From: an uncultured Clostridia bacterium
GTDB taxonomy: Bacteria > Bacillota > Clostridia > Peptostreptococcales > Anaerovoracaceae
Direction of reading: 5' to 3'
Length of the DNA stretch: 6,870 nucleotides
Assembly (NCBI GenBank): GCA_946402595.1
Contig: CAMIWY010000075.1
Location: 1-6,870, forward strand
In this document: positions 1-5,604 of the stretch, one piece after another
How positions within the stretch are numbered: position 1 is the first letter of the stretch
Layout: each line of letters starts with the position of its first letter
Made by a program: the position numbers and the translations under genes
Notes under the pieces: model-generated
What the model saw: only the letters and a program-made list of their open reading frames with translations
What the model was told of the DNA's origin: nothing
Databases searched by the model: none

Positions 1-527
1 TGACTGCTCGAAAACAGAAGTATCTTACTGATATCTGCAACGTCCGTTGTACTGAACTCGCTGAAAGGCGTCAGTGAATTATTCATTGTCACGACGATAT
101 CGAGTGTATCATTGAGAAGCGATGTCGTAAGCTCCTTGACGCCGCAGCAGTTGATGACTACTTCAGTGTCCGGGTACTCACTGTTGAATCTCTCGATCAT
201 AGGAGGAATGATCCCGAACAGATCCCAGCCTTCAAGGAACCCTACTCTCATCATGCCCTTCTTCTTGCCGAGGATCCTGTCCGCTTCGATCTTGGTGTTG
301 ATAAGATCCGCCTTGTATCTTGAGAACAGTTCAAAATAGAGCCTGCCGACTTCGGTAAGCTCTGTCTTCTGATTGTTCCTCACGAAAAGCCTGGCTCCGA
401 GCTCCTTTTCAAGCTGCGATATCTGTCTGGATATCGCAGGCTGTGAAACGAAAAGTTCCTCGGATGTCCTTGTAAAGCTAAGATTCGTGGCAACGGCCAT
501 GAAATAATCTATCTGCAGGTCGTTCAT
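1..527 (-). CDS. LysR-family transcriptional regulator, 3' end outside window
   Basis: The 175 visible codons have no stop before the window edge, so the C-terminal 40% or so of a typical 290-300 residue LysR protein is missing. Residues 1-60 form the winged helix-turn-helix: the LysR signature is visible as LSFTRTSEELFVSQPAISRQ (16-35), then QLEKELGARLFVR, and ELTEVG at 56-61. A linker helix (about 62-90) leads into the effector-binding domain, which starts at MRVGF (93-97) and includes the PPMIERFNSEYPD segment typical of the fold. The start is ATG at 525-527 with an AGAGG Shine-Dalgarno site 7 bases upstream (535-539), inside the end of ruvX. The ATG overlaps the ruvX TGA by four bases (ATGA), which implies cotranscription and coupled translation. 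The effector and targets cannot be told from this part. LysR genes are usually divergent from their target, so sitting at the end of an alaS operon is unusual. The family call is secure; the role is unknown. Confidence 0.93.
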   Translation of the reverse strand, partial: MNDLQIDYFMAVATNLSFTRTSEELFVSQPAISRQISQLEKELGARLFVRNNQKTELTEVGRLYFELFSRYKADLINTKIEADRILGKKKGMMRVGFLEGWDLFGIIPPMIERFNSEYPDTEVVINCCGVKELTTSLLNDTLDIVVTMNNSLTPFSEFSTTDVADISKILLFSSS

Positions 528-970
528 ATCTTTTCCTCTGCCGGCATTCTGTCAAGATAACGCTGGAGTATGACTATCGCAGCCTGGCGGTCGATGATCT
601 TCTTCCTGTCCTCGCGGCTCATGTTGGCCTCGATAAGCACTTCTTCAGCTTCAGCGGTGGAATACCTCTCATCCTGCCACTCGATCGTGACCTTCGAAAG
701 AGGCCCTGAGCTCTTGAGCTTGTTTTCAAGCATCCGTCTGAACTCCCTCACCTTCTCCGTCTGAACTGAATCGGAGTCATCAAGATTAAGCGGCAGGCCC
801 ATGACAACTCTGGAGCAGTCATACTCGCGGATATAGTCTATGACTTTGCCCGTATCCTTGCGGATGCCTACTCTCTCGATGGTCGTCACGCCTGTCGCAA
901 TTATACCAAGAGGGTCGCTTACCGCGACCCCCACTGTTCTGTCTCCTACATCAAGTCCGAGAATGCGCAT
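524..970 (-). CDS. ruvX: RuvX/YqgF family RNase H-fold nuclease (putative Holliday junction resolvase / pre-16S rRNA nuclease)
   Basis: This is a 148-residue protein of normal family length. The RNase H/RuvC-like fold is marked by GLDVGDRTVGVAVSD (5-19, first catalytic Asp at D7), VVMGLPLN (55-62), the family signature DERYST (100-105) and the last helix with D127 before QAA (129-131). Family knowledge: YqgF/RuvX has been proposed both as a Holliday junction resolvase and as the nuclease that matures the 16S rRNA 5' end; the sequence cannot choose between them. The ATG at 970 follows the ireB stop by two bases and has no strong Shine-Dalgarno site, so translation probably depends on coupling to ireB. 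In B. subtilis the same order (alaS, yrzL, yrrK) is followed by yrzB; here a LysR gene overlaps the stop instead. Acts in the cytoplasm. All key motifs are intact. Confidence 0.96.
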   Translation of the reverse strand: MRILGLDVGDRTVGVAVSDPLGIIATGVTTIERVGIRKDTGKVIDYIREYDCSRVVMGLPLNLDDSDSVQTEKVREFRRMLENKLKSSGPLSKVTIEWQDERYSTAEAEEVLIEANMSREDRKKIIDRQAAIVILQRYLDRMPAEEKI

Positions 971-972
971 TA

Positions 973-1224
973 CTACTTGCTGATCCCGAGATAGCTTGTA
1001 AGGATTTCTTCAAGAAGCTCGTCTCTGTCTATCTTGAGGATGAGGTTTCTTGCGTTATTGTGGCTTGTGATATAAGAAGGATCTCCTGAAGTGAGATAAC
1101 CCACGATCTGATCTACTGCGTTGTAGCCGCGGTCTGTCAGTGCTGTGTAGATCTCTACAAGAGCCTCTTTCTTGTCAAGCTGACTGTCCTTGAATCCTTC
1201 GAACATGATAGTGTTCTTGCTCAT
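973..1224 (-). CDS. ireB: IreB family regulatory phosphoprotein (UPF0297, YrzL)
   Basis: This is a small 83-residue soluble protein. Recognised from the family core: ALTDRGYNAVDQIVGYLTSG (28-47), then DPSYITSH and NARNLI, and the acidic helix DRDELLEEIL near the C-terminus. Known family role: in Enterococcus faecalis IreB is phosphorylated on N-terminal threonines by the PASTA kinase IreK and negatively controls cephalosporin resistance. The conserved N-terminal position here is T5 in MSKNTIMF, so the same kind of phosphorylation is plausible but inferred. The start at 1224 has a strong GGAGG site at 1231-1235, six bases upstream. The gene lies 23 bases after the alaS stop and two bases before the ruvX start, the standard Firmicutes alaS-yrzL-yrrK arrangement, and is almost certainly cotranscribed with both. 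Confidence 0.94.
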   Translation of the reverse strand: MSKNTIMFEGFKDSQLDKKEALVEIYTALTDRGYNAVDQIVGYLTSGDPSYITSHNNARNLILKIDRDELLEEILTSYLGISK

Positions 1225-1247
1225 TTCAATCCTCCGTATATAAGTTG

Positions 1248-3869
1248 TTACTGTTGATTAGCCATTATCTGCTCAGCTACTGCGAACGCGTCATCTACCT
1301 TGGACGCATCCTTGGCTCCGGCCTGTGCCATGTTGGCCTTTCCGCCGCCGCCGCCACCTGCAGCCTTAGCGACTTCCTTGATGATCTTTCCTGCGTTATA
1401 GCCCTTGCCTACCAGGTCATCACTTACTGCAGTGATGAATGTGACTCTGCCGTCATTTACGGAAGCGAATACCATAACGACATTGTTCATCTTTTCCTTG
1501 ACTGCATCGCAGATGCTGCGCAGCTGGTCTGCATCGGTGTCTTCGAACTTTCTGGTGATGAGGTTCGCTCCGCCGATTTCTTTCGCTGAGTCAATTATAT
1601 CACCAATTGCGCCTGTTATCTCATCTGATTTGAATGATTTTATGGTATTTTCGAGTTCCTTGATATCCGACATTACCTGAGAGGCCTTGCGTGTCAGGTC
1701 AGATTCGCTTGACTTGAGTGTCTGAGCGAGTGTGCTGATGACCGCTTCCTTATCTGTCAGGTACTTGATAACGTTGGATCCTGTTATAGCTTCGATACGT
1801 CTTACTCCGGCAGCGATACCGCCTTCGCTGATGATCTTGAATCCGCCGACCTTACCTGTATTGTCGATATGAGTACCGCCGCAGAACTCTACGCTGTAGT
1901 CGCCCATGCTGACAACTCTTACGATATCTCCGTACTTCTCGCCGAAGAGAGCCATAGCTCCGAGCTTTTTGGCCTCATCTATAGGCATCTCTTCCATCTT
2001 GATCGGAAGATACTCATCTACCTTATCGTTGACGATGTCTTCGATCTTTCTGATTTCCTCAGGTGTTACTGCCTGGAAGTGGTTGAAGTCGAATCTCAGA
2101 TAGTTGTCATCTACATAGGATCCTGCCTGCATGACGTGATCACCGAGTACGTCTCTCAGAGCCTGCTGCAGAAGGTGTGTAGCCGAGTGTGATCTTGCGA
2201 TCCTGTGTCTTCTTACCGAGTCGATGTCAAGGGATACTGTCTCACCGACTTCGAGCTGATCAGCAAGTCCGGAATCATCCGCATGGATGACGTGGAGATA
2301 AATTCCGTTGTCCTTCTCTACGTCAACGACTCTGAGTACATCGTTTCCTCTTGTGATGCAGCCTGTGTCGTAGATCTGTCCGCCGCTCGTAGCATAGAAC
2401 GGAGTGGCCTCGGTGATGACGAACTTGCGGTCCTTATCGTAATTGCCGACATAAAGAACCTTGGATTCAGCTGACTCTTCGGTATATCCGAGGAAATTGG
2501 TCGGCTCGAAGTGGCTGTACTCTGAAGCGTCTCTCCACGCATCGTCAGAAGTATCTCTCTGGTTGGCTCTTGCGAGTTCCTTCTGCGCCTTCATGTGAGC
2601 GTTGAAACCGTCAACGTCTGCAGTCTTGCCGTTCTCCTCGAGGATCTCCTGGGTTACCTCCAGAGGGAATCCGTATGTATCGTACAGCTTGAATGTCAGC
2701 TCGCCTGCGAGTTCAGTCTCGCCTTTTGCATCCATGTCAGCCATGTAGCCGTCAAGGATCTCAACTCCTCTGTCAAGTGTCTTGGCAAAATTGTCTTCCT
2801 CGACCTTGATTATCTTCATTATATAGTCGTGCTTCTCAACGAGCTCAGGATAAGCTCCGCCCGATGTCTGTACAACGCTCTCAGCGAGCTCAACAAGCGG
2901 ATTAGCCTGTGTGATACCGAGCAGCTTGCAGTGTCTTGCAGCACGTCTGATGATCCTCTTGAGGATGTATCCTCTTCCCTCGTTACTTGGAAGGATACCG
3001 TCCGCGATCATGAATGTCATAGATCTCAGGTGGTCTGTGACGATCCTGACGCTGACATCGACCTTGTGGTTGCCTGCCTGATATTCAACGCCTGCCATGT
3101 CTGTTATGGCGTCTCTTGTGAACTTGACAGTATCTACGTCGAAGATGGAATCCACATCCTGAAGGATGCATGCGAGTCTCTCAAGACCCATTCCTGTATC
3201 GATGTTAGGATGAGCAAGTCTCGGATATGATCCGTCCTCCTGTCTGTCAAACTGTGTGAATACGTGGTTCCAGAATTCCAGATATCTGTCGCAGTCACAT
3301 CCAGGCTTGCAGTCAGGCTTGCCGCATCCCCATTCAGGTCCGCGGTCATAGTAGATCTCAGAGCAAGGTCCGCATGGTCCGAGTCCGATTTCCCAGAAGT
3401 TATCTTCCTTGCCGAGTCTTACGATCCTCTCTTCAGGCATTCCGATGATATCTCTCCAGATCTCGAACGCCTCGTCATCGTCTTCATATATAGTAGCCCA
3501 GAGCTTTTCCTTAGGCATCTTGAGCCATTCAGTACAGAATTCCCAGCCCCACTGCAGTGATTCCTTCTTGAAATAGTCGCCGAAACTGAAATTTCCGAGC
3601 ATTTCGAAGAATGTACCGTGGCGTGCAGTCTTTCCTACGTTATCTATGTCATTCGTTCTGATGCACTTCTGGCATGTCGTCATCCTCTTGCGCGGAGGTG
3701 TCTCAACTCCTGCGAAATAAGGCTTGAGCGGTGCCATGCCGGAGTTTATGATCAGAAGGCTCTTGTCATTACGCGGAATAAGCGAAGCGCTGCCGCCTGC
3801 ATAATGTCCCTTGCTGACGAAAAAGTCTCTGAACATATCTCTAAGTTCATTTACCCCGAGTTTTTCCAT
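1248..3869 (-). CDS. alaS: Alanine--tRNA ligase (AlaRS), complete
   Basis: Cytoplasmic class II synthetase that charges tRNA-Ala with alanine using ATP. At 873 residues it has the normal full length. Order of domains: class II aminoacylation core from about 1 to 240, with the motif 2 region HGTFFEMLGNFSFGDYFK (84-101) and motif 3 GMGLERL (226-232); tRNA-recognition region about 240-455; editing domain with zinc-site residues H561 and H565 (HSATH) and C663 and H667 (CGGTH); a coiled-coil linker about 710-750; and a C-Ala domain with a run of six glycines (838-843) followed by KANMAQAGAKD. A cysteine-rich insert (C182, C187, C191, C193, close to GPCGPCS at 164-170) looks like a metal-binding knuckle, as in other clostridial AlaRS. 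The ATG at 3869 has an AAGGAG site at 3877-3882. It has its own promoter about 30 bases upstream; the leader is too short for a T-box. It heads the unit alaS - ireB - ruvX - lysR. Confidence 0.99.
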   Translation of the reverse strand: MEKLGVNELRDMFRDFFVSKGHYAGGSASLIPRNDKSLLIINSGMAPLKPYFAGVETPPRKRMTTCQKCIRTNDIDNVGKTARHGTFFEMLGNFSFGDYFKKESLQWGWEFCTEWLKMPKEKLWATIYEDDDEAFEIWRDIIGMPEERIVRLGKEDNFWEIGLGPCGPCSEIYYDRGPEWGCGKPDCKPGCDCDRYLEFWNHVFTQFDRQEDGSYPRLAHPNIDTGMGLERLACILQDVDSIFDVDTVKFTRDAITDMAGVEYQAGNHKVDVSVRIVTDHLRSMTFMIADGILPSNEGRGYILKRIIRRAARHCKLLGITQANPLVELAESVVQTSGGAYPELVEKHDYIMKIIKVEEDNFAKTLDRGVEILDGYMADMDAKGETELAGELTFKLYDTYGFPLEVTQEILEENGKTADVDGFNAHMKAQKELARANQRDTSDDAWRDASEYSHFEPTNFLGYTEESAESKVLYVGNYDKDRKFVITEATPFYATSGGQIYDTGCITRGNDVLRVVDVEKDNGIYLHVIHADDSGLADQLEVGETVSLDIDSVRRHRIARSHSATHLLQQALRDVLGDHVMQAGSYVDDNYLRFDFNHFQAVTPEEIRKIEDIVNDKVDEYLPIKMEEMPIDEAKKLGAMALFGEKYGDIVRVVSMGDYSVEFCGGTHIDNTGKVGGFKIISEGGIAAGVRRIEAITGSNVIKYLTDKEAVISTLAQTLKSSESDLTRKASQVMSDIKELENTIKSFKSDEITGAIGDIIDSAKEIGGANLITRKFEDTDADQLRSICDAVKEKMNNVVMVFASVNDGRVTFITAVSDDLVGKGYNAGKIIKEVAKAAGGGGGGKANMAQAGAKDASKVDDAFAVAEQIMANQQ

Positions 3870-3876
3870 GAATAGT

Positions 3877-3882
3877 CTCCTT
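3877..3882 (-). promoter_or_regulatory. Ribosome binding site of alaS
   Basis: AAGGAG on the minus strand, seven bases upstream of the ATG at 3869. It supports this start, which also gives the conserved N-terminus MEKLGVNELRDMFRDFF. Confidence 0.8.
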
Positions 3883-3902
3883 ATCTAACAAAACTTCCAC
3901 TC

Positions 3903-3931
3903 ATTATATCACTCAGCGGTGACTTCTTCAA
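3903..3931 (-). promoter_or_regulatory. Sigma-A-type extended -10 promoter for alaS
   Basis: On the minus strand, TTGAAG (3926-3931) is separated by 17 bases from a perfect TATAAT (3903-3908). TGA directly before the -10 hexamer gives the extended form TGATATAAT. That TGA is also the stop codon of the upstream DUF896 gene, so coding end and promoter are interlocked. The predicted transcription start near 3896 leaves a leader of about 27 bases before alaS, enough for a ribosome binding site but no riboswitch. The promoter would let alaS-ireB-ruvX-lysR be transcribed independently of the genes upstream. Sequence-based only. Confidence 0.7.
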
Positions 3932-4091
3932 CGAATTCAATGGATTCAAGTGAAGCCTTTACGTCAGCTCTGATCTCCGCAAGAAACTCAGCTCTCAGTA
4001 CCGCCTGCTCAACCTTCTCTTCAGGCGTCAGTCCTTCTGCTTTCGACTTGTGAGCAAGCTCGTTGATCCTGTCAAGTTTGATTTTTTCCAT
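3909..4091 (-). CDS. DUF896 / UPF0291 (YnzC-type) small protein
   Basis: This 60-residue protein matches the DUF896 family: KLDRINELAHKSKAEGLTPE (5-24) followed by EEKVEQAVLRAEFLAEIR and VKASLES, the family's helical hairpin. B. subtilis YnzC is about 77 residues, so this copy lacks most of the basic C-terminal tail and ends instead with the acidic VEEVTAE. The molecular function of the family is not established; in B. subtilis ynzC lies in the LexA-controlled yneA operon, but no such partner is visible here. The start at 4091 is preceded by an AGGA site (4099-4102) in a purine-rich stretch. The stop codon is embedded in the extended -10 of the alaS promoter. It probably belongs to the comEA transcript unless the hairpin upstream blocks read-through. 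Confidence 0.88.
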   Translation of the reverse strand: MEKIKLDRINELAHKSKAEGLTPEEKVEQAVLRAEFLAEIRADVKASLESIEFVEEVTAE

Positions 4092-4118
4092 TATTCTTTC
4101 CTTTTCTTCTCATTAACT

Positions 4119-4143
4119 GTGCGGGCCTTTTTACGGCCCGCAC
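4119..4143. other. GC-rich 9-bp perfect stem-loop between the Spo0A_C-like gene and the DUF896 gene
   Basis: The arms GTGCGGGCC (4119-4127) and GGCCCGCAC (4135-4143) are perfectly complementary, with a 7-base loop. In the minus-strand transcript the loop is GUAAAAA. Neither strand has a U-run after the stem, so it does not fit an ordinary intrinsic terminator. It lies 30 bases after the Spo0A_C-like stop and about 27 bases before the DUF896 start. It could be a partial terminator, a processing or mRNA-stabilising element, or a protein-binding site. Confidence 0.6.
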
Positions 4144-4172
4144 GGCAATGCTAACATATACAACCTGACTAA

Positions 4173-4640
4173 TCAACTTATGTTGTTTATCACTCTTCTA
4201 CACATCCTCTTATACACCACATCTGCAGCATAGATTATAAAATGCTTGGCTGTCGGTTTTCTGGCAAAGCCATCCATCCTGTTGCATCCGGGCTTCCTGA
4301 TGTTATCTTCATACGCAGTATTTATTGCATTTCTAATGCTGTGCTCCACAGGGTCCTGCCTTTTCATGCCGTATTTTATGGCGATAAGCGGGTATACGTC
4401 TGTCTTCATCCTTACATCATATCTTTCACGGTCAATGATGATCTTGATCGCATCGATCAGATAGGAATACCCGTTGGTACCCATATGTATGCCGAACTCA
4501 TTGAGGACAGCAGTGCTGCAGTTAAGAAATTCGATGTATTCAGCTATCTCTTCTCCGGAATGTCTGACTGATGCATCGATCCCGAACATGAACAGACTGT
4601 CCGCATGAGCAGTCTCTTTATTAACATGATACTTTCTCAT
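4173..4640 (-). CDS. Stand-alone Spo0A C-terminal-domain (Spo0A_C) DNA-binding protein, no receiver domain
   Basis: Cytoplasmic protein of 155 residues from the preferred start. Residues about 41-145 align by eye with the DNA-binding effector domain of Spo0A: FGIHMGTNGYSYLIDAI (49-65) matches Spo0A's GVPAHIKGYLYLREAI; VYPLIAIKYG (82-91) matches LYPDIAKKFN; VEHSIRNAI (98-106), in the recognition-helix position, matches VERAIRHAI; and KPTAKHFIIYAAD (128-140) matches KPTNSEFIAMVAD. The loop before KPT is shorter than in Spo0A. The N-terminal 40 residues are too short for the phosphoreceiver domain, so control by phosphorelay is not expected. The recognition helix keeps an arginine (R103) but differs at neighbours (H100, N104, and D96-P97 in place of Ser-Arg), so its target site may have diverged from the classic 0A box. 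The start at 4640 is preferred: the AAGGAG site (4650-4655) is nine bases from it but directly abuts the alternative ATG at 4649. It is cotranscribed with comEA. Its targets are unknown. Confidence 0.82.
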   Translation of the reverse strand: MRKYHVNKETAHADSLFMFGIDASVRHSGEEIAEYIEFLNCSTAVLNEFGIHMGTNGYSYLIDAIKIIIDRERYDVRMKTDVYPLIAIKYGMKRQDPVEHSIRNAINTAYEDNIRKPGCNRMDGFARKPTAKHFIIYAADVVYKRMCRRVINNIS

Positions 4641-4649
4641 ACTAATCAT

Positions 4650-4655
4650 CTCCTT
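4650..4655 (-). promoter_or_regulatory. Ribosome binding site that decides the start of the Spo0A_C-like gene
   Basis: AAGGAG on the minus strand overlaps the TAA stop of comEA (4654-4656). It touches the upstream in-frame ATG (4649) with zero spacing and is nine bases from the ATG at 4640, so the latter is the likely start. The overlap with the comEA stop suggests coupled translation. Confidence 0.7.
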
Positions 4656-5331
4656 ATACAGTAATCAGATCCTTGATATTGTTGTAAACAGCATCCCCTA
4701 TGCCGTTCACGGACTTTATGTCCTCTTTCTTTCTGAACTTTGTACTGCTCCTGTAGTCAATTATCTTCTGGGCCTTGGCTTCTCCTATTCCCGGAAGAGT
4801 CATGAGCTCTTCCCTGTCCGCATAGTTGATATTGACAAGTCCTCTTCCGGATACTGTTTCTGCATTCTCTGCAGCCTGTGGATCTGCTGAAGTGCCGCTG
4901 ACTGAATCTGCTCCGCTGACGGATCCTTCGACTACGCCATCAGATTCCCCTTCGCCTGCTGCCTGAAGCCGGAGCGGAATGATTATCTTCTCCCCGTCCT
5001 CTACGAATTCCGCACGGTTTATGGAGTCTGTGTCCGCATTGCTTATGAGTCCTCCTGCCAGTTCGATGACCTCATACAGCCTCGTTCCGCTGCTTACGTT
5101 ATATACGCCCGGTTTGACTACGGCCCCTCCTATGTCCACGCATATCTCGCCGGATGCATTCCCCTCCATGCCACTGTCGACTGTTATGTCAGCCTTGCTG
5201 TTTTCATACAGCCGCAGTGCAAGTGCAAGAAGCAGAATGAAAACTATTAGCAGTATTCTGATCAGTCTCTTCTTGTCTCGAAAGATATCTTCTGTATAAG
5301 ACTTAAGTCTCTTCAAAGCGTTCTCAGACAT
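4654..5331 (-). CDS. comEA: ComEA-type membrane-anchored DNA-binding protein (SLBB + helix-hairpin-helix)
   Basis: This 225-residue protein has the ComEA architecture. A basic N-terminus is followed by one membrane segment (about 23-42, RLIRILLIVFILLLALALRL) placing the rest outside. A SLBB/soluble-ligand-binding domain (about 61-120) includes CVDIGGAVVKPGVYNVSSGT and ends at IIIPL. A flexible Ser/Gly/Ala/Glu-rich linker (121-163) leads to a helix-hairpin-helix DNA-binding domain (164-225) with VNINYADREELMTLPGIGEA (166-185) and SVNGIGDAVYNNI. Known role: ComEA binds incoming double-stranded DNA at the cell surface and passes it to the ComEC channel. comEC is not in the window, so uptake competence cannot be concluded. 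The ATG at 5331 is preferred over an in-frame TTG at 5361 because two AGGA motifs lie just upstream of it. It is the first gene after the promoter, 13 bases before the Spo0A_C-like gene. Confidence 0.93.
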   Translation of the reverse strand: MSENALKRLKSYTEDIFRDKKRLIRILLIVFILLLALALRLYENSKADITVDSGMEGNASGEICVDIGGAVVKPGVYNVSSGTRLYEVIELAGGLISNADTDSINRAEFVEDGEKIIIPLRLQAAGEGESDGVVEGSVSGADSVSGTSADPQAAENAETVSGRGLVNINYADREELMTLPGIGEAKAQKIIDYRSSTKFRKKEDIKSVNGIGDAVYNNIKDLITV

Positions 5332-5338
5332 GGCAGTT

Positions 5339-5347
5339 TCCTTTCCT
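5339..5347 (-). promoter_or_regulatory. Ribosome binding site of comEA
   Basis: The minus strand reads AGGAAAGGA, with the nearer AGGA (5339-5342) seven bases from the ATG at 5331. This favours 5331 over the longer reading from TTG at 5361, which has no such site. Confidence 0.65.
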
Positions 5348-5378
5348 GGGGTTATATGCAATGTTTGGATCGCTTTAA

Positions 5379-5407
5379 ACTATAATATAGACCCTTTCTG
5401 ATGTGAA
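5379..5407 (-). promoter_or_regulatory. Sigma-A-type promoter for comEA and the Spo0A_C-like gene
   Basis: The minus strand has TTCACA (5402-5407, five of six matches to the -35 consensus) 17 bases from TATAGT (5379-5384, five of six matches to the -10 consensus). The predicted start near 5372 leaves a leader of about 40 bases. It lies downstream of the obg terminator, so comEA starts a new transcription unit. A-tracts sit directly upstream of the -35. Prediction from sequence only. Confidence 0.6.
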
Positions 5408-5408
5408 A

Positions 5409-5490
5409 TTTTGCTGTTTTTACATTTTTTGAATGGTTTTCGACCGTTTTTTTACTTTTTTCATCATTATTTCAACGATTTTAATTTTTT
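5409..5490 (-). promoter_or_regulatory. Phased A-tracts / UP-like element upstream of the comEA promoter
   Basis: Read on the minus strand, A-runs of 4 to 7 occur at 5409-5412, 5417-5421, 5425-5430, 5437-5440, 5447-5453, 5456-5461, 5479-5482 and 5485-5490. The first six have centres about 9.6 bases apart on average, close to one helical turn, which predicts intrinsic bending. The three nearest fall at roughly -37 to -58 from the predicted start, where RNA polymerase alpha subunits contact UP elements. Confidence 0.5.
5439..5445 (-). promoter_or_regulatory. Possible 0A-box-like site
   Basis: The minus strand reads GGTCGAA, one mismatch from the Spo0A box TGTCGAA, and continues into AAA as many 0A boxes do. 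It lies about 70 bases upstream of the predicted comEA start, on an operon that encodes a Spo0A_C-domain protein. A 6-of-7 match can arise by chance, so the confidence is low. Confidence 0.2.
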
Positions 5491-5491
5491 C

Positions 5492-5507
5492 TGAATCATT
5501 TGAATCA
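5492..5507. repeat. Short direct repeat TGAATCA, 9-base period
   Basis: TGAATCA occurs at 5492-5498 and again at 5501-5507 in the AT-rich intergenic region, between the obg terminator and the phased A-tracts. It may be an operator half-site pair or chance in AT-rich DNA. The rest of 5362-5540 holds no supported gene. Confidence 0.35.
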
Positions 5508-5540
5508 ACATATTGTGTGATCTGGTGTATTTTTTGCACG

Positions 5541-5566
5541 AAAAAGGGAAGCTATAGGCTTCCCTT
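5541..5566 (-). terminator. Rho-independent terminator of the obg transcript
   Basis: A perfect 9-bp stem (AAGGGAAGC at 5544-5552 and GCTTCCCTT at 5558-5566) with a 5-base loop is followed on the minus strand by a T-run (complement of the A-run at 5541-5545). It lies about 40 bases after the obg stop and isolates obg from comEA. Confidence 0.88.
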
Positions 5567-5604
5567 CCTGTCAAATAATTATCTTAGCTGATGAAAATAT
5601 TCAT

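Noticed and set aside
2595..3230. 211-codon open frame on the plus strand
   Set aside because: It lies wholly antisense to the alaS coding sequence, with no family resemblance.
3870..3908. T-box riboswitch upstream of alaS
   Set aside because: The gap is 39 bases and mostly promoter and ribosome site, so there is no room for a T-box structure.
4119..4143. Hairpin as a standard intrinsic terminator
   Set aside because: No T-run follows the stem on either strand; the run of five T on the plus strand lies in the loop.
4641..4649. Upstream ATG (4649) for the Spo0A_C-like gene
   Set aside because: The AAGGAG site directly abuts it with no spacing, whereas the ATG at 4640 has a usable nine-base spacing.
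4654..5361. Longer comEA starting at TTG 5361
   Set aside because: The extra ten residues include the ribosome-binding sequence itself (AGGAAAGGA), which is ideally placed for the ATG at 5331.
5420..5539. 39-codon minus-strand open frame from GTG, encoding a Lys-rich basic peptide
   Set aside because: No Shine-Dalgarno site precedes the GTG, and the lysines come from the A-runs. It overlaps the promoter-proximal A-tract region. A basic small protein cannot be excluded but is not supported.
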